From assembly GCA_045601525.1 (NCBI GenBank), contig JAZRZR010000091.1:1-29043 (forward strand): 29,043 nucleotides of DNA, read 5' to 3'. The DNA comes from SIG565 sp045601525. Its GTDB lineage: Bacteria > Bacillota > Clostridia > Oscillospirales > Acutalibacteraceae. Numbering within the stretch: position 1 is the first letter of the stretch; every line of letters starts with the position of its first letter. Shown in pieces: positions 7,543 to 15,745 of this stretch. The notes under the pieces were generated by a model. That model saw only the letters and a list, made by a program, of their open reading frames with translations, was not told where the DNA came from and ran no database searches. The translations under genes and the position numbers were made by a program.

Positions 7543-8274
7543 TTAAGCTTCGGGCATATCCCAGTTATGCCATACTGCTTGAACATCATCGTTATCCTCA
7601 AGCATATCTATAAGCTTTTCCATTTTTGTTATTGCTTCTTCGTCCTCGAGTGCCGTCATGGTTTGGGGAACATAAGCCACCTCGGCCGAAAGAAAAGCGT
7701 AGCCCTTTTCCTCAAGCGCATCGCGAACGGCGCCTAAATCGTTAGGCTCGGTATCGATTTCGATTACATCCTCCTCAAAGCTAATGTCGGCCGCGCCTGC
7801 CTCAAGAGCATCCTCCATTACCTTATCCTCATCAATACCCTCGGCCTCGATTACTATCTGACCGCGGCGGTCAAACATAAACATAACCGAACCCGACTGG
7901 CCCATATTACCTCCGCACTTATCAAAATAGTGCCTAACCTCACCTGCGGTGCGGTTGCGGTTATCAGTAAGTGTTTCAACTATTACGGCAACACCGCTCG
8001 GACCATAGCCCTCATAAATGAGTTCCTCATAGTTTGTAGCCTCGGTATCGCCGGCCGCTTTCTTAATGATACGCTCTATATTTTCATTAGGCACATTGGC
8101 AGCCTTTGCCTTTGCAATAGCATCCTTTAGTTTGCTGTTCTCGGCAGGGTTTGGACCACCCTGTTTTACAATAACGGCTATCTCTCTACCCATTTTGGTA
8201 AAGATTTTTGCCTTTGCAGCATCGGTTTTTTCCTTTTTTCTTTTAATATTGTTCCATTTGGAATGTCCGGACAT
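7543..8274 (-). CDS. yebC: YebC/PmpR (TACO1) family protein
   Basis: YebC-family proteins were long annotated as transcriptional regulators. More recent work on YebC and mitochondrial TACO1 points to a role in translation, helping ribosomes through difficult proline-rich stretches. The signature start MSGHSKWNNIKRKKEKTDAAK is present, as are the family's KMGREI and GGPNPAENSKLKDAI segments. At 243 residues the length is standard. A ribosome site AGAGG lies about 8 nt before the ATG. It follows dusB by 37 bp on the same strand and ends at a strong terminator, so dusB-yebC is a likely two-gene operon. Confidence 0.96.
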   Translation of the reverse strand: MSGHSKWNNIKRKKEKTDAAKAKIFTKMGREIAVIVKQGGPNPAENSKLKDAIAKAKAANVPNENIERIIKKAAGDTEATNYEELIYEGYGPSGVAVIVETLTDNRNRTAGEVRHYFDKCGGNMGQSGSVMFMFDRRGQIVIEAEGIDEDKVMEDALEAGAADISFEEDVIEIDTEPNDLGAVRDALEEKGYAFLSAEVAYVPQTMTALEDEEAITKMEKLIDMLEDNDDVQAVWHNWDMPEA

Positions 8275-8311
8275 TTTTATAACCTCTTTTCATTTGTTCC
8301 TATTAAATATA

Positions 8312-9283
8312 TCATAATTCTCGATTATTCTCAAGTGCCTTTTCACAAATTTCCACAATGTCTTTATACGAATTTATTTCACCGCAAAGCCGTCTGAGTG
8401 CCGCAGCGCCGCGCAATCCCTTTAGATACCACGCCGTATGCTTGCGAGATTCCATAAGTGCAACATATTCGCCCTTATATTCTATCATCAGCTTTACCTG
8501 ATTAAGCAAGGTATCCAAACGCTTTTCAAGAGGAGTTTCCTCTAAAATTTCACCTTTTTGCATATAGGCATTAATGCTCTTGAAAACAAAAGGGTTTCCC
8601 ATTGCCGCACGGCCTACCATAACAAAGTCCGCCCCTGTGGCCTCATACATAAACTTAGCACTTTTACCGTCTGTTATATCCCCGTTTGCAATAACGGGAA
8701 TTTTCACAGCCTTTTTAACTTCGGCGATCGTTTTATAATCAATACCAGGAGCATACATTTGAGCCTTTGTTCTGCCGTGCACCGTTACAGCGGCCGCACC
8801 TGCCGCCTCCACCCTTTTTGCAATTTCCACAGCGTTTATATGTTCGCTATCCCAACCTGTTCGAATCTTGACAGTAACAGGCAGTTCGACTGCATCAACC
8901 ATCGCCCTTACTATTTTTTCGGCAAGTGCAGGGTTCTTAAGCAAGGCGCTTCCGCCCCCGTTTCCCGCCACCTTGGGTGCAGGACAACCCATATTTACAT
9001 CTATAAAATCAGGGCAAAAAGTTGCCGCGGTTTTTGCGGCATCAGCCATAATTTCGGGTTCACACCCAAAAAGCTGTGAAGCCATCGGCTTTTCCTTTTT
9101 AGAGCATAACAAATAACCGCCCGATTTCCTGTCCCCGAGGCTTACACCCTTACTGCTTGTAAGCTCTCCTACGGTATAGGCGGCACCGTTTTCAATACAT
9201 ATTTCCCGCATCGCCCTATCGGCAACACCTGCCATAGGGGCTAATGCTGCATAGCCCTTCAGTTCAATTTTTCCTATTTTCAT
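8312..9283 (-). CDS. dusB: tRNA-dihydrouridine synthase, DusB-like
   Basis: This FMN- and NADPH-dependent enzyme reduces uridines in tRNA D-loops. The 323-residue protein has the TIM-barrel N-terminus with LAPMAGVAD (FMN loop), the catalytic DVNMGCPAPK (Cys100), VKIRTGW, VTVHGRT and the phosphate-binding IANGDI...GADFVMVGRAAMGNP. The C-terminal helical tRNA-binding domain follows. The frame is open to a TTG at 9319, but that codon is part of the -35 box, so the ATG at 9283 is the real start. With TATAAT ending 7 nt upstream of that ATG, the mRNA should be leaderless or nearly so. No ribosome site is present. Confidence 0.95.
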   Translation of the reverse strand: MKIGKIELKGYAALAPMAGVADRAMREICIENGAAYTVGELTSSKGVSLGDRKSGGYLLCSKKEKPMASQLFGCEPEIMADAAKTAATFCPDFIDVNMGCPAPKVAGNGGGSALLKNPALAEKIVRAMVDAVELPVTVKIRTGWDSEHINAVEIAKRVEAAGAAAVTVHGRTKAQMYAPGIDYKTIAEVKKAVKIPVIANGDITDGKSAKFMYEATGADFVMVGRAAMGNPFVFKSINAYMQKGEILEETPLEKRLDTLLNQVKLMIEYKGEYVALMESRKHTAWYLKGLRGAAALRRLCGEINSYKDIVEICEKALENNREL

Positions 9284-9290
9284 AGTAACA

Positions 9291-9319
9291 ATTATATTGT
9301 GTTTTTTTGCTTTTGTCAA
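9291..9319 (-). promoter_or_regulatory. Consensus sigma-A promoter of dusB
   Basis: Minus strand: perfect TTGACA (9319-9314), 17-bp spacer, perfect TATAAT (9296-9291). The expected transcription start is at or next to the A of the dusB ATG (9283). It is back-to-back with the polA promoter. Confidence 0.88.
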
Positions 9320-9336
9320 ATTTCTTAAATATTATA

Positions 9337-9365
9337 GTGACAAATTAACAAATTATTGTTATAAT
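9337..9365 (+). promoter_or_regulatory. Sigma-A promoter of polA and the downstream gene run
   Basis: GTGACA (9337-9342), a 17-bp spacer, then perfect TATAAT (9360-9365). It drives rightward transcription into polA, whose GGAG ribosome site is at 9385-9388. The region 9284-9400 is a compact divergent promoter pair. Confidence 0.7.
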
Positions 9366-9400
9366 ATATTTATATTATTATTTTGGAGTAGTGTCGCTTT

Positions 9401-11947
9401 ATGAAACTTTTGGTGCTTGATGGCAACAGCATAATAAACCGCGCCTTTTACGGCATTAAATTGCTTACCACGAAGGACGGTCACTATACCAACGGCATTT
9501 ACGGTTTTATAAATATCCTCAACCGTTTGATTGAGATGGAACAACCCGATGGTGTCGCGGTTGCTTTTGACGTGCACGCGCCTACCTTCAGGCACGAAAA
9601 ATATTCCGAATACAAGGCAGGCCGCAAAGGTATGCCGCCCGAGCTTCGCGAGCAAATCCCCATTCTTAAAGAGTGGCTTAGCCTTATGGGCTATCACCCC
9701 GTTGAGCTTGTGGGATATGAGGCTGACGATATCCTTGGCACCCTCGCTAAAACGGCTGAACAAAACGAACACGAATGTGTTATTGCAACAGGTGACCGTG
9801 ATGCTTTACAGCTCGTTTCCAAAAACACAAGGGTTTTGCTTACCGCAACTAAGATGGGCCGCCCTGAAATGACAAACTACACTCCTGAAGCCGTTGCCGA
9901 AAAGTACGGTATGCATCCTGACCGACTTATTGACCTAAAGGCCCTTATGGGTGACTCCTCGGATAATATTCCCGGTGTTGCGGGCGTAGGCGAAAAAACC
10001 GCCACCGATTTAATTTGCCGTTTTGGCAGTCTTGATTATATTTACGAAAACCTCGACACCCTTGATATAAAGGATACCCTGCGTTCAAAACTTGCGGTAG
10101 GTAGGGACAATGCGTTTTTAAGCCGTTGGCTCGGCTCAATCAACTGTGAAGTTCCAATTGATACTGATTTTACCCATTATGCAACGGGGGCCAGAAACGA
10201 TGCTGAGGTTTGCCGTCTTATGACAAAGCTTGAATTTTTTAAGCTTATGGAACATATGGGTCTTTCGGCTGATGCCGCCTTTGAAGAGCCTCAAAAGAGT
10301 GACCTCTCGGTAAAACTCGGTAGCCTTGAGAAAAATCCCGATTTAATTGATATTTACTGTGAACTTGATGCAGGCCTTTTTGGGTTTGCTACCAAAAACA
10401 CCGTGGCCATCTACAACCTTGAAAACGATAGAGAAAGAATACTTTCGATTTTAGAAAGCAACACCAAAAAGCGTGTTTACGACTATAAAAGTCTTTATAA
10501 ATTTTGTGCCCAAAACGAAATTCGCCTCAACGGTATTGTTTTTGACAGTCTGCTTGCAGGCTATCTCGCAAGTCCTTCTGCCTCTTCCTACGAGCTTAGC
10601 CGTCTTTTCCAAGAATACGGCGCTACCTTACCTAACATAGAGGGGGATAGTTATCTTGCTGTTGAAAACACCCTTTTGCACTCCTCTCTTTGCGATGCAC
10701 TTTCAAAGATTTTAGAGGAAAGCGGCGAGGCTGACCTACTCAGCCAAATCGAATTGCCCTTGGCGGCGGTGCTTGGCGAAATGGAGCTTAACGGCTTTTT
10801 GATTGACTATGACGGCATTGCCTCCTTTGGTGAAGAATTAGGCGAACGTATTAAAAAAATAGAAGCCCAGATTTTTGAATATACAGGCTTTGAGTTTAAT
10901 CTCAATTCTCCCAAGCAGTTGGGTGTTGCTTTGTTTGAAAAATTAGGGCTTCCCGCAAAAAAGAAAACCAAAAGCGGTTACAGCACCTCCGCCGAAGTGC
11001 TTGAGGAGCTAAAAAACGAGCATCCTGCCGTATCCCTTTTGCTCGAATACAGAAGTCTTACGAAATTAAAATCAACCTATTGCGACGGCCTTTGTGCCGC
11101 CGTTCAGGCTGACGGTAAAATACACTCTACCTTTAATCAAACCGAAACAAGAACGGGTAGAATTTCATCTCTTGAGCCAAATTTGCAAAACATTCCTGTA
11201 AGGCAAGAGGAGGGCAAACGGCTTCGCAAATATTTCATTGCCAAAGATGGTTACTGCTTATGCGATGCCGACTATAGCCAGATTGAACTGCGTGTACTTG
11301 CCCATATAAGCGATGATACTGCTATGATAAATGCCTTTAACTCGGGCATTGATATACACACGCTTACCGCCTCCGAGGCTTTCCGTATGCCGATTGATAT
11401 GGTTACTCCCCTTATGCGTTCTCGTGCAAAAGCGGTAAACTTTGGCATTGTTTACGGAATAGGCGCATTCTCTCTCGCTAAGGATATCGGGGTTTCCCGT
11501 GCCGAAGCCGGTGATTATATAAAGAGTTATCTTAGAACCTATCCTCAGGTTGACCGTTATATGCAGGATATTATAGAAAAGGCTAAGGTTGACGGTTATG
11601 TTACAACCCTTTTCGGTCGCCGCCGTTATTTGCCCGAGCTTTCCTCCTCTAACGGAATGCTTCGTGCCTTTGGCGAGCGAGTTGCAAGAAACGCCCCCAT
11701 TCAAGGCAGTGCTGCCGACATTATTAAGATTGCTATGATAAAGGTTAATGATAGGTTAAAGAAAGAAAAGCTCGACGCACGCCTTATTCTTCAGGTGCAC
11801 GATGAGCTTATCGTTGAATGCCGTGAAGATTTGTGCGACACTGTTTGTAAAATTTTAGAGCAAGAAATGAGCGCCGCCGCATCACTTAAGGTAGCCCTTA
11901 CTGTTGATGCACATAGCGGCAAAACCTGGTTTGAGGCAAAAGATTGA
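9401..11947 (+). CDS. polA: DNA polymerase I (proofreading domain degenerate)
   Basis: PolA fills gaps and removes RNA primers in replication and repair. The 848-residue protein has an N-terminal 5'-3' exonuclease (about 1-290; LVLDGNSIINRAFYG, GYEADDILG, TGDRDALQL, GDSSDNIPGV). A middle 3'-5' exonuclease-like domain follows (about 300-460), then the polymerase domain. Motif A is DADYSQIELR (from residue 622), motif B RSRAKAVNFGIVYG, and motif C VHDE (His800-Asp801-Glu802). The middle domain lacks the DxE of Exo I and has Lys in the Exo II region (YDYKSL), so proofreading is probably lost, as in Bacillus and Thermus enzymes. The downstream phosphatase/RimI gene begins at its stop codon. Confidence 0.98.
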   Translation: MKLLVLDGNSIINRAFYGIKLLTTKDGHYTNGIYGFINILNRLIEMEQPDGVAVAFDVHAPTFRHEKYSEYKAGRKGMPPELREQIPILKEWLSLMGYHPVELVGYEADDILGTLAKTAEQNEHECVIATGDRDALQLVSKNTRVLLTATKMGRPEMTNYTPEAVAEKYGMHPDRLIDLKALMGDSSDNIPGVAGVGEKTATDLICRFGSLDYIYENLDTLDIKDTLRSKLAVGRDNAFLSRWLGSINCEVPIDTDFTHYATGARNDAEVCRLMTKLEFFKLMEHMGLSADAAFEEPQKSDLSVKLGSLEKNPDLIDIYCELDAGLFGFATKNTVAIYNLENDRERILSILESNTKKRVYDYKSLYKFCAQNEIRLNGIVFDSLLAGYLASPSASSYELSRLFQEYGATLPNIEGDSYLAVENTLLHSSLCDALSKILEESGEADLLSQIELPLAAVLGEMELNGFLIDYDGIASFGEELGERIKKIEAQIFEYTGFEFNLNSPKQLGVALFEKLGLPAKKKTKSGYSTSAEVLEELKNEHPAVSLLLEYRSLTKLKSTYCDGLCAAVQADGKIHSTFNQTETRTGRISSLEPNLQNIPVRQEEGKRLRKYFIAKDGYCLCDADYSQIELRVLAHISDDTAMINAFNSGIDIHTLTASEAFRMPIDMVTPLMRSRAKAVNFGIVYGIGAFSLAKDIGVSRAEAGDYIKSYLRTYPQVDRYMQDIIEKAKVDGYVTTLFGRRRYLPELSSSNGMLRAFGERVARNAPIQGSAADIIKIAMIKVNDRLKKEKLDARLILQVHDELIVECREDLCDTVCKILEQEMSAAASLKVALTVDAHSGKTWFEAKD

Positions 11948-11949
11948 TT

Positions 11950-12780
11950 ATGAACGTACTTTTTGTTTGCACGGGCAACACCTGTAGAAGCCCTATGGCC
12001 GAGTGGTATCTAAAGAGTAAAAACTTAAAAGACATTTCGGTTAAGAGCGCAGGGGTTGCGGCCTTTGGAGATAGAGCAAGTGAATATTCAACACAGGTGA
12101 TGAAGGAAATCGGAATTGATGTTTCTTCCCACATCTCCTCTCCCATCACAAGTTATCATATCGACTGGGCTGACCGCATTTATTGTATTGGCACATCCCA
12201 TTATTCCGCCCTTGCCCCGCTCATTACTCAAAAATATAAGTTACGGCTTTTAGGTCATGGTATTGCCGACCCCTTTGGCCAAGATATCGAGGTTTACAGG
12301 GCTTGCCGAGATGAAATCACCGAAATTATTGATAAAATTTTTGCAAATGTAGAAATCAAGGACTTTGAGCCTTTCTTCACAGAGGATATTGCTAAAATAG
12401 AAGAGGCTTGTTTTTCTTCTCCTTGGTCGAGCAAGGCTATACTTGAGTCCCACCAAAACGGCACTTCCTTTTTTGTGGCCGTTAAGGACAACAAATGCAT
12501 TGGCTATTGCGGTATTGATACCGTTCTCGATGAGGGCTACATTACCAATGTTGCTATTTTGCCCGAGTTTCGTAAAATGGGTATTGCTGACCGCCTTATG
12601 TGCCGCCTTGATAAATTGGCAATAGAGAAAAAATTATCCTTTATATCCCTTGAGGTAAGGCAAAGCAACAAGGATGCGATAAGGCTTTATACCAAAAACG
12701 GTTACGAGGCGGCGGGCACAAGGAAAGATTTTTACACCTCTCCTAAAGAGGATGCAGTTATTATGACAAAGAGGTTTTAA
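11950..12780 (+). CDS. Fusion of LMW phosphatase (YwlE-type) and RimI acetyltransferase
   Basis: Residues 1-~132 are a low-molecular-weight phosphatase: P-loop CTGNTCRS with nucleophile Cys7 and Arg13, and general acid Asp107 in DPFG. Thr11 in the P-loop is the residue reported to favour phosphoarginine over phosphotyrosine in B. subtilis YwlE, so the domain may be a protein-arginine phosphatase. Residues ~135-276 are a GNAT domain of the RimI type (ribosomal protein bS18 N-terminal alanine acetylation). It has the acetyl-CoA loop RKMGIA (208-213), LEVRQSN, AIRLYTKNGYE and DAVIMTKRF. The frame is continuous through the junction. The gene abuts polA; ATG (11950) or TTG (11944, better spaced from GAGG) could be the start. 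One base separates its stop from the tsaD ATG; rimI normally pairs with tsaD. Confidence 0.9.
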   Translation: MNVLFVCTGNTCRSPMAEWYLKSKNLKDISVKSAGVAAFGDRASEYSTQVMKEIGIDVSSHISSPITSYHIDWADRIYCIGTSHYSALAPLITQKYKLRLLGHGIADPFGQDIEVYRACRDEITEIIDKIFANVEIKDFEPFFTEDIAKIEEACFSSPWSSKAILESHQNGTSFFVAVKDNKCIGYCGIDTVLDEGYITNVAILPEFRKMGIADRLMCRLDKLAIEKKLSFISLEVRQSNKDAIRLYTKNGYEAAGTRKDFYTSPKEDAVIMTKRF

Positions 12781-12781
12781 G

Positions 12782-13789
12782 ATGATTATTTTAAGCATTG
12801 AATCATCATGTGATGAAACTGCCGCAGCAGTAGTTAAGGGCAGACAGGTGCTTTCAAATGTTGTTAATACTCAAATTGAAGAACATATAAAATACGGTGG
12901 CGTTGTTCCTGAAATTGCTTCACGCCGCCACTGTGAAAATATAAGTTTGGTGGTAGAAAAAGCAGTTAATGATGCCAACATTTCCTTTGAGGATATTGAA
13001 GCCGTTGCGGTGACCTTTGCACCGGGGCTTATAGGTTCCCTTTTGGTTGGGGTGAACTATGCTAAGGGTCTTGCTATGAGACTTGGCGTTCCCCTTATCC
13101 CAGTGCATCACCTACGCTCGCATATTGCGGCAAACTATATTGCCCACCCCGAATTAGAGCCTCCCTTTTTATGCCTTTTAGTTTCGGGCGGCAACACCAT
13201 TTTGTGTGAGGTTAAAGGTTATACCGAATTTAATATAATCGGCCAAACCCGTGATGATGCGGCGGGCGAATGTCTTGACAAAGCGGCACGCTGTATGGGG
13301 CTCAACTACCCCGGTGGTGTTAATCTCGATAAGATTGCCACTATTGCCGACCCCGTTAAATACCCTCTGCCCACACCTAAAATCGACAATAAATATGATT
13401 TTAGTTTTTCAGGTCTTAAAACGGCCGTTATAAATACCCTTCACAATGCAGAGCAAAAGGGTGAAAAAATAGATATTCCCGTTTTTGCAGCAACGCTTAG
13501 GAAAAAGGTTTGCGATATTTTAATCGATGCAACCCTTTCAGCCGCCAAGGAATTTTCTTACACTAAAATTGCGGTTGCAGGCGGTGTTTCGGCCAATAGC
13601 GAACTTCGTGCAAGGCTTGAAAAAGAGTGTGGTGCTCTCGGTTATAAGTTATACTTTCCACCCCTTTCACTTTGCGGAGATAACGCCGCTATGGTTGGCG
13701 CTCAAGCGATATATGAATTCGAAAATAATTGTATAGCAAAAAGCGACCTTAATGCCTATGCTACATACTCAATAGACCTTAAGGAATAA
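12782..13789 (+). CDS. tsaD: tRNA threonylcarbamoyladenosine transferase TsaD
   Basis: TsaD (YgjD/Gcp) transfers the threonylcarbamoyl group to A37 of ANN-decoding tRNAs, working with TsaB and TsaE, which are not in this window. The 335-residue protein starts MIILSIESSCDETAAAV and carries the metal-binding HxxxH (His110-LRS-His114). It also has the nucleotide-binding VSGGNT, FSGLKTAV and VAGGVSANS segments and the C-terminal CGDNAAMVGAQ. It starts one base after the stop of the phosphatase/RimI gene, so translation is coupled. The usual tsaE-tsaB-rimI-tsaD order is represented here only by rimI (fused) and tsaD. Confidence 0.97.
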   Translation: MIILSIESSCDETAAAVVKGRQVLSNVVNTQIEEHIKYGGVVPEIASRRHCENISLVVEKAVNDANISFEDIEAVAVTFAPGLIGSLLVGVNYAKGLAMRLGVPLIPVHHLRSHIAANYIAHPELEPPFLCLLVSGGNTILCEVKGYTEFNIIGQTRDDAAGECLDKAARCMGLNYPGGVNLDKIATIADPVKYPLPTPKIDNKYDFSFSGLKTAVINTLHNAEQKGEKIDIPVFAATLRKKVCDILIDATLSAAKEFSYTKIAVAGGVSANSELRARLEKECGALGYKLYFPPLSLCGDNAAMVGAQAIYEFENNCIAKSDLNAYATYSIDLKE

Positions 13790-13809
13790 ACAAACAAGGA
13801 GGTATCCGG

Positions 13810-14706
13810 ATGTTGAATAAAAAACTGTTTTTAATCGCTAACCCCAAATCAGGGCGAGGCTATATAAAATCACGCCTTATGACAATCACCGATATATTTA
13901 ACCGAAACGGCTACCTTGTAACTACATATATTACGGCCTGTCGCGGTGATGCCACAAAGGTTGCTGAAAAGATTACAAGTGACTATGATATTGTGGTTTG
14001 TTGCGGAGGGGACGGCACCTTAAACGAGGTTATAACGGGCCTTATGCAAAACCCCAAACCCTTTCCGCTTGGATATATCCCCCTCGGCACGCTCAACGAG
14101 TGGTCAACCAGTCTTGGCATTTCAAAGGATGTAAAACAAGCGGCCCAAGATATCCTAAACGGTAAACGGCTTGCTCTTGATATAGGGCAGTTTGATGATA
14201 AATATTTCGTTTACACCGCATCCTTTGGAGCCTTTACCTCGGCTTCCTATTCGGCGCCTCAAGAGGTTAAAAACGCTTGGGGGCAGGCGGCATATTTCTT
14301 TGAGGGTGTAAAAAGTCTTTCACAAATAAAGCCTATAAGTCTTGAGCTTTGCATTGATGGTAAAACGGTTAAAGGCGACTTTCTTTTCGGCTCGGTTTCA
14401 AACTCTCTTTCAATGGGAGGTATAATCAAGCTTGATAAAGAAAAAGTCAAGTTCGATGACGGACTTTTCGAGGTTTTGCTAATTGAAAATATAGACACCC
14501 TCGCCGAACTACAAGAGGTTATAGAGGCCATCGGCAAGCGCTCATTTGACAAAAAAAGGATACACCTTTACACAGGAAAACACATTTCTGTACGCTCAGC
14601 CCTGCCGCTTGACTGGACCCTCGACGGTGAACATGCCGTAGGTTTTGATGAAACCAAAATAACAAATATTCCACGCGCGGTTGAATTTATAATTCCGAAA
14701 AAATAG
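13810..14706 (+). CDS. Diacylglycerol kinase family lipid kinase (DagK/YegS/DgkB-like)
   Basis: These enzymes phosphorylate diacylglycerol or related lipids and recycle it into phospholipid synthesis. The 298-residue protein begins FLIANPKSGRG and has the nucleotide-binding CCGGDGTLNEVITGL (GGDGT at 66-70). The beta-rich C-terminal domain contains FGSVSNSLSMGG and LDWTLDGEH. The second family motif, usually GTxNDFA, reads GTLNEWSTSLG here, so Asp is replaced by Glu and the following aromatic is Trp. A strong AGGAGG site precedes the ATG by 7 nt. It lies 20 bp after tsaD and 10 bp before mreB, inside the same run of genes. Substrate preference cannot be read from the sequence. Confidence 0.88.
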   Translation: MLNKKLFLIANPKSGRGYIKSRLMTITDIFNRNGYLVTTYITACRGDATKVAEKITSDYDIVVCCGGDGTLNEVITGLMQNPKPFPLGYIPLGTLNEWSTSLGISKDVKQAAQDILNGKRLALDIGQFDDKYFVYTASFGAFTSASYSAPQEVKNAWGQAAYFFEGVKSLSQIKPISLELCIDGKTVKGDFLFGSVSNSLSMGGIIKLDKEKVKFDDGLFEVLLIENIDTLAELQEVIEAIGKRSFDKKRIHLYTGKHISVRSALPLDWTLDGEHAVGFDETKITNIPRAVEFIIPKK

Positions 14707-14716
14707 GAGATAAAAT

Positions 14717-15736
14717 ATGTTTACAAGAGATATCGGTATTGATTTAGGAACAGCAAACACCCTTGTGTGCGTAAAGGACAAGGGAATAATTATGCGAGAG
14801 CCCTCGGTTGTGGCTTATGATGTTCGCAACGACGCAGTAAGGGCGGTGGGCAGCGAGGCTAAAGAAATGATAGGCCGTACTCCCGGCTCAATAATTGCGG
14901 TGCGCCCCATTAAAGACGGCGTTATTGCCGACTTTGATGTTACTGCCGCTATGCTTAAAAGATTTATAAAGCAGGCTCTTCGCGGCTCGATGTTTTCACG
15001 TGTGCGTGTTGTAATATGTATACCCGCAGGTGTTACCGAGGTTGAAAGCCGTGCGGTATATGACGCCGTAAAACTTGCAGGTGCTACCGAGGTTGATTTG
15101 ATTGAGGAGCCTATGGCGGCGGCGGTTGGCGCAGGCCTTCCCGTAAAGGATGCGGCAGGTCATATGGTTGTTGATATCGGCGGCGGTACAAGCGAAGTCG
15201 CCGTTGTTTCTCTTGGTGATATAGTTACCGCACAGTCTATTCGTGTTGCGGGTGATGATTTTGATGAAGCAATAATCAACTATATCCGCAAAAAACATAA
15301 TTTACTTATCGGTGAACGCACCGCCGAACGCATTAAGATTGAAATAGGCTCGGCTCTCCCTTATGAAAATGAGGAAAGCCGTGAAATTAAGGGCCGAAAT
15401 CTTGTTGATGGCCTACCAAAAAATGTTGTTATCTCGGCTAAAGAAGTGCGTAAAGCACTTGCCGACCCGGTTTCACAAATCGTAGCGGCAGTACGCAACA
15501 CCCTTGAAAACACCCCACCTGAACTTGCCGCCGATATTGTTGACCGTGGCATAACACTTACTGGCGGCGGTGCCTTGCTTAGAGGTATTGACCAACTTAT
15601 AGCCGACGAAATAGGTATTCCCGTAACGGTAGCCAACAACCCGCTTGACTGTGTTGTTTTGGGTACCGCAAAAAGACTTGAATCGGGCGGTGCCTTTGAT
15701 AATTATGTTTTCAAACGAGGAAAAAGATTCAGATAG
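14717..15736 (+). CDS. mreB: Rod shape-determining protein MreB (bacterial actin)
   Basis: MreB filaments guide lateral cell-wall synthesis together with MreC, MreD and the elongasome PBP. The 339-residue protein carries the actin-family nucleotide motifs IGIDLGTANT (phosphate 1), VVDIGGGTSEVAVV (phosphate 2) and ITLTGGGALLRGID (adenosine). Family signatures RPIKDGVIADFDVT and EEPMAAAVGAG are also present. AGGAG precedes the ATG by 7 nt. Paralogues (Mbl, MreBH) occur in Firmicutes; the mreC-mreD context favours MreB. Confidence 0.96.
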   Translation: MFTRDIGIDLGTANTLVCVKDKGIIMREPSVVAYDVRNDAVRAVGSEAKEMIGRTPGSIIAVRPIKDGVIADFDVTAAMLKRFIKQALRGSMFSRVRVVICIPAGVTEVESRAVYDAVKLAGATEVDLIEEPMAAAVGAGLPVKDAAGHMVVDIGGGTSEVAVVSLGDIVTAQSIRVAGDDFDEAIINYIRKKHNLLIGERTAERIKIEIGSALPYENEESREIKGRNLVDGLPKNVVISAKEVRKALADPVSQIVAAVRNTLENTPPELAADIVDRGITLTGGGALLRGIDQLIADEIGIPVTVANNPLDCVVLGTAKRLESGGAFDNYVFKRGKRFR

Positions 15737-15745
15737 GTGATATAA

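Noticed and set aside
9359..9772. Minus-strand frame overlapping the polA start
   Set aside because: It covers the polA promoter and exonuclease domain in antisense, with no ribosome site or motif.
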